Of a stretch of 64,000 nucleotides of DNA, positions 62,269 to 64,000 are shown in pieces. Made by a program: the position numbers and the translations under genes. This stretch comes from Methylobacterium durans (lineage in GTDB: Bacteria; Pseudomonadota; Alphaproteobacteria; Rhizobiales; Beijerinckiaceae). Positions within the stretch are counted from its first letter, which is position 1. Each line of letters opens with the position of its first letter. The notes below the pieces were generated by a model, which was not told the origin of the DNA, made no database searches, and worked only from the letters and a program-made list of their open reading frames with translations. The stretch covers positions 6,030,001-6,094,000 of the forward strand of contig NZ_CP029550.1 in the NCBI RefSeq assembly GCF_003173715.1. The letters are read 5' to 3'.

Positions 62269-62569
62269 TTTGTCCTCCCCACAGCCTGCGCCTTACAAGG
62301 CCGGCCGCAGTTCTACGCTTGTTGGACTGTCAATCTGCGCGAGCTCATTGCCTAAGGCAAGATGCTTGGCCCATGAGCCCGGCATTGAACGCGTCAGCAT
62401 CAAGAGGCCGTGAAGGATCATCGACGCCTTCGCCGCATCCTGCGCGAGGCGGGTGCCGGGAGCCGCGGATTGTTCGGTTGCAAGCTCGCAACGTTCTCTT
62501 TAACGAACGATCGCGCAGATCACGGGCTTAGACCGGTGGCCTGACGGCTGCGGAAGAGAGGATGATCCG
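62269..62569. other. Divergent promoter region, histidine kinase and PLP enzyme genes
   Basis: 301 gene-free bases. I looked for a SAM riboswitch, which precedes many methionine genes in Alphaproteobacteria, and could not support one. A less GC-rich patch with caacgttctctttaacg lies near 62490, a plausible promoter position for the downstream gene. Confidence 0.4.
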
Positions 62570-63733
62570 ATGTCAGAAGGGCGAGCCGCACGCACCATCG
62601 CCGCAACCAACGGCGTGGCGCAGGACACAGCCTTCGGGGCCGTCATCGCTCCGATCCATCTGTCGACGACCTACAAGTTCCCCGCGTTCGAGAAGCCCGG
62701 CCCGTACGATTACTCGCGCCTCGGCAATCCGACGCGCGACCAGCTCGCGGACACGATCGCCAAGCTCGAAGGCGGTGCCCGCGCCGTCATGACCGCGAGC
62801 GGCATGGCGGCCCTCGACCTCGCGCTGTCGGGTCTCTGCCCGGGCGACCTCCTCGTCGCGCCGCATGACTGCTATGGGGGCACGCACCGCCTGCTCAGCC
62901 TTCGGGCGGCCCGGGGGCAGTACCGCGTGACGTTCGTCGACCAGACCGACGACGACGCGCTCGCGGCCGCTCTCGCTCGGAATCCCAAAATCGTGCTCAT
63001 CGAGACGCCGAGCAATCCGCTCATGCGGGTGGTGGACATCCACCGCGCGACGGCGCTCGCGAAAGCGGCCGGCGCGCTCTCGGTGGTCGACAACACCTTC
63101 CTGTCGCCCGCGCTGCAGCAGCCGATCTCTCTCGGGGCCGATCTGGTCGTCCATTCCACCACCAAGTTCCTCAACGGCCATTCCGACGTCATCGGCGGGG
63201 CCGTGATCGCCGCCGACGCGGCGCTCGGCGAGGACCTCGCTGCGTGGGCGAACACGATCGGCGTCACAGGCTCGCCCCTCGACGCCTATCTCACGCTTCG
63301 CGGCGTTCGCACGCTCTTCGTGCGGGTGGAGCACCAGCAGGAGACCGCGGCGGCGCTCGCCGCCTTCCTCGACGCTCACCCGGCGGTGCGACGCGTGCAC
63401 TACCCGGGCCTGACGTCGCATCCGGGCCACGGGCTCGCCAAGGCCCAGCAGCGGGGCTTCGGTGCCATGCTGAGCTTCGAGCTTGCGGGCGGCCTCGAGG
63501 CCGTGCGCCGCCTTGTGACGGCGCTGCAGGTCTTCACGCTGGCCGAGTCGCTCGGTGGGGTCGAGAGCCTGGTCGCGCACCCGGCGACCATGACCCACGC
63601 GGCGATGGATCCGGACGCCCGTGCCACGGCCGGCATCACGGACGGACTGCTCCGGCTGTCGGTCGGCCTCGAGGCTGAGGAAGACCTGCTGGCCGATCTG
63701 TCTCGCGGGCTCGACGCGGCCGCTCGCATCTGA
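62570..63733 (+). CDS. Cystathionine gamma-synthase/beta-lyase family PLP enzyme
   Basis: Cytosolic PLP enzyme of 387 residues in the Cys/Met metabolism family. Visible: YDYSRLGNPTRDQL (phosphate-binding Arg), VLIETPSNPLMRVVDI, PLP Asp in LSVVDNTFLSP and the Schiff-base Lys199 in VVHSTTKFLNGHSDVIGG. AESLGGVESLVAHPATMTHAAM fits cystathionine gamma-synthase (MetB) or O-succinylhomoserine-using relatives better than gamma-lyase, but the members are hard to separate by eye. ATG 62570 follows GAGAGGATGATCCG. Role: sulphur amino-acid synthesis. Confidence 0.9.
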   Translation: MSEGRAARTIAATNGVAQDTAFGAVIAPIHLSTTYKFPAFEKPGPYDYSRLGNPTRDQLADTIAKLEGGARAVMTASGMAALDLALSGLCPGDLLVAPHDCYGGTHRLLSLRAARGQYRVTFVDQTDDDALAAALARNPKIVLIETPSNPLMRVVDIHRATALAKAAGALSVVDNTFLSPALQQPISLGADLVVHSTTKFLNGHSDVIGGAVIAADAALGEDLAAWANTIGVTGSPLDAYLTLRGVRTLFVRVEHQQETAAALAAFLDAHPAVRRVHYPGLTSHPGHGLAKAQQRGFGAMLSFELAGGLEAVRRLVTALQVFTLAESLGGVESLVAHPATMTHAAMDPDARATAGITDGLLRLSVGLEAEEDLLADLSRGLDAAARI

Positions 63734-63848
63734 GCGGGAGGCTCCGCGCCCGTCCCCGTGTCGCGCCGGCCCTGTCTGCCTTGCCGGAGGCGGATGCCGA
63801 TGACCCTCGGAGCCCGGCAGCCGATCGGCGCTCCCGGATCGCCGCGAC

Positions 63849-64000
63849 CTAAGGGCTGATCTGTGAACGTCCAGGCGCCGCGTCGCACCGGTACGAACGC
63901 TTGTCCTCCCTGGATGCGAGCGCGATCCGGCCGCCCGTCGCCTTGCAGCTCGCACCGATCCGCTGGAGGGCCCAGTGCTCGGCGAGGGCGAGGCTCAACG
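63849..64000 (-). CDS. Possible C-terminal part of a small protein (start outside window)
   Basis: On the minus strand the frame is open from the window edge to TAG at 63849-63851 and reads LSLALAEHWALQRIGASCKA, TGGRIALASREDKRSYRCDA, APGRSQISP. Two cysteines are present. Codon choice looks coding, but without the start or any family match it is weak. Confidence 0.3.
   Translation of the reverse strand, partial: LSLALAEHWALQRIGASCKATGGRIALASREDKRSYRCDAAPGRSQISP

Noticed and set aside
62269..62569. SAM riboswitch ahead of the cystathionine gamma-synthase-like gene
   Set aside because: I searched for the SAM-II pseudoknot pattern known from alphaproteobacterial methionine genes and could not find matching stems.

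Overview
The window is very GC-rich DNA from an alphaproteobacterium, most probably a Methylobacterium or close relative. The main reason is a lanmodulin-like protein at 10.2-10.7 kb; the many short secreted proteins, DUF2934 and DUF6481-like proteins, an EcfG-era style HWE sensor kinase and strong third-position GC also fit. I see no tRNA, rRNA, CRISPR array, transposase or phage gene. Species-level identity is inference.

Layout. 0-2.2 kb: the end of a TonB-dependent metal receptor and a convergent metallothionein. 2.3-9.9 kb: a coiled-coil protein, then the outer-membrane assembly pair tamA-tamB. 10.2-17.8 kb: the lanmodulin-like EF-hand protein, a peptide-deformylase-like protein lacking metal ligands, and a run of small secreted or hypothetical proteins, including two paralogous four-cysteine exported proteins, a HAD phosphatase and a DUF2934 protein with an Ala/Lys tail. 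17.8-31.8 kb: ordinary metabolism and transport (nucleotide-transporter-like MFS, two Tat-type oxidoreductases, a phytanoyl-CoA dioxygenase-like protein, PutA, a DMT exporter, a FecBCD-type metal ABC transporter) separated by small hypothetical genes.

31.8-47.5 kb is the centrepiece. After an AT-richer, palindrome-bearing stretch comes a 13.4-kb run of plus-strand genes with mostly 4-base overlaps: a large multicopper oxidase with a Tat-like leader, a SCO1-cytochrome c fusion ending in nine histidines, then the type II secretion genes gspG, gspL, gspM, a gspC/N-like gene, gspD, gspE, gspF, gspH, gspI and gspJ. gspK and a peptidase-only prepilin peptidase face them from the opposite strand. 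The simplest reading is a dedicated type II system that exports the copper oxidase (and perhaps the SCO-cytochrome) after folding and copper loading, for extracellular oxidation of a metal or another substrate. The substrate is unknown.

47.5-64 kb: a DUF4214 repeat protein, a two-gene cassette paralogous to a gene at 17.4 kb, an OprB-like porin, hydrolases, a secreted phospholipase A2-like protein, an SDR, a catalase-like protein, a ClpP-like periplasmic protease with a start-codon tandem repeat, an exported amidase, an AI-2E family membrane protein, an HWE histidine kinase and a cystathionine gamma-synthase-like enzyme.

Caution on quality: ten genes (tamB, an exported protein at 16.5 kb, putA, the ABC ATPase, gspL, the gspC/N-like gene, gspD, gspF, gspK and oprB) are each broken by apparent loss of one base (two in the gspC/N-like gene), usually in a run of G or C. 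Every one goes in the same direction. I read this as assembly or base-calling error and annotate them as single genes, not as pseudogenes.
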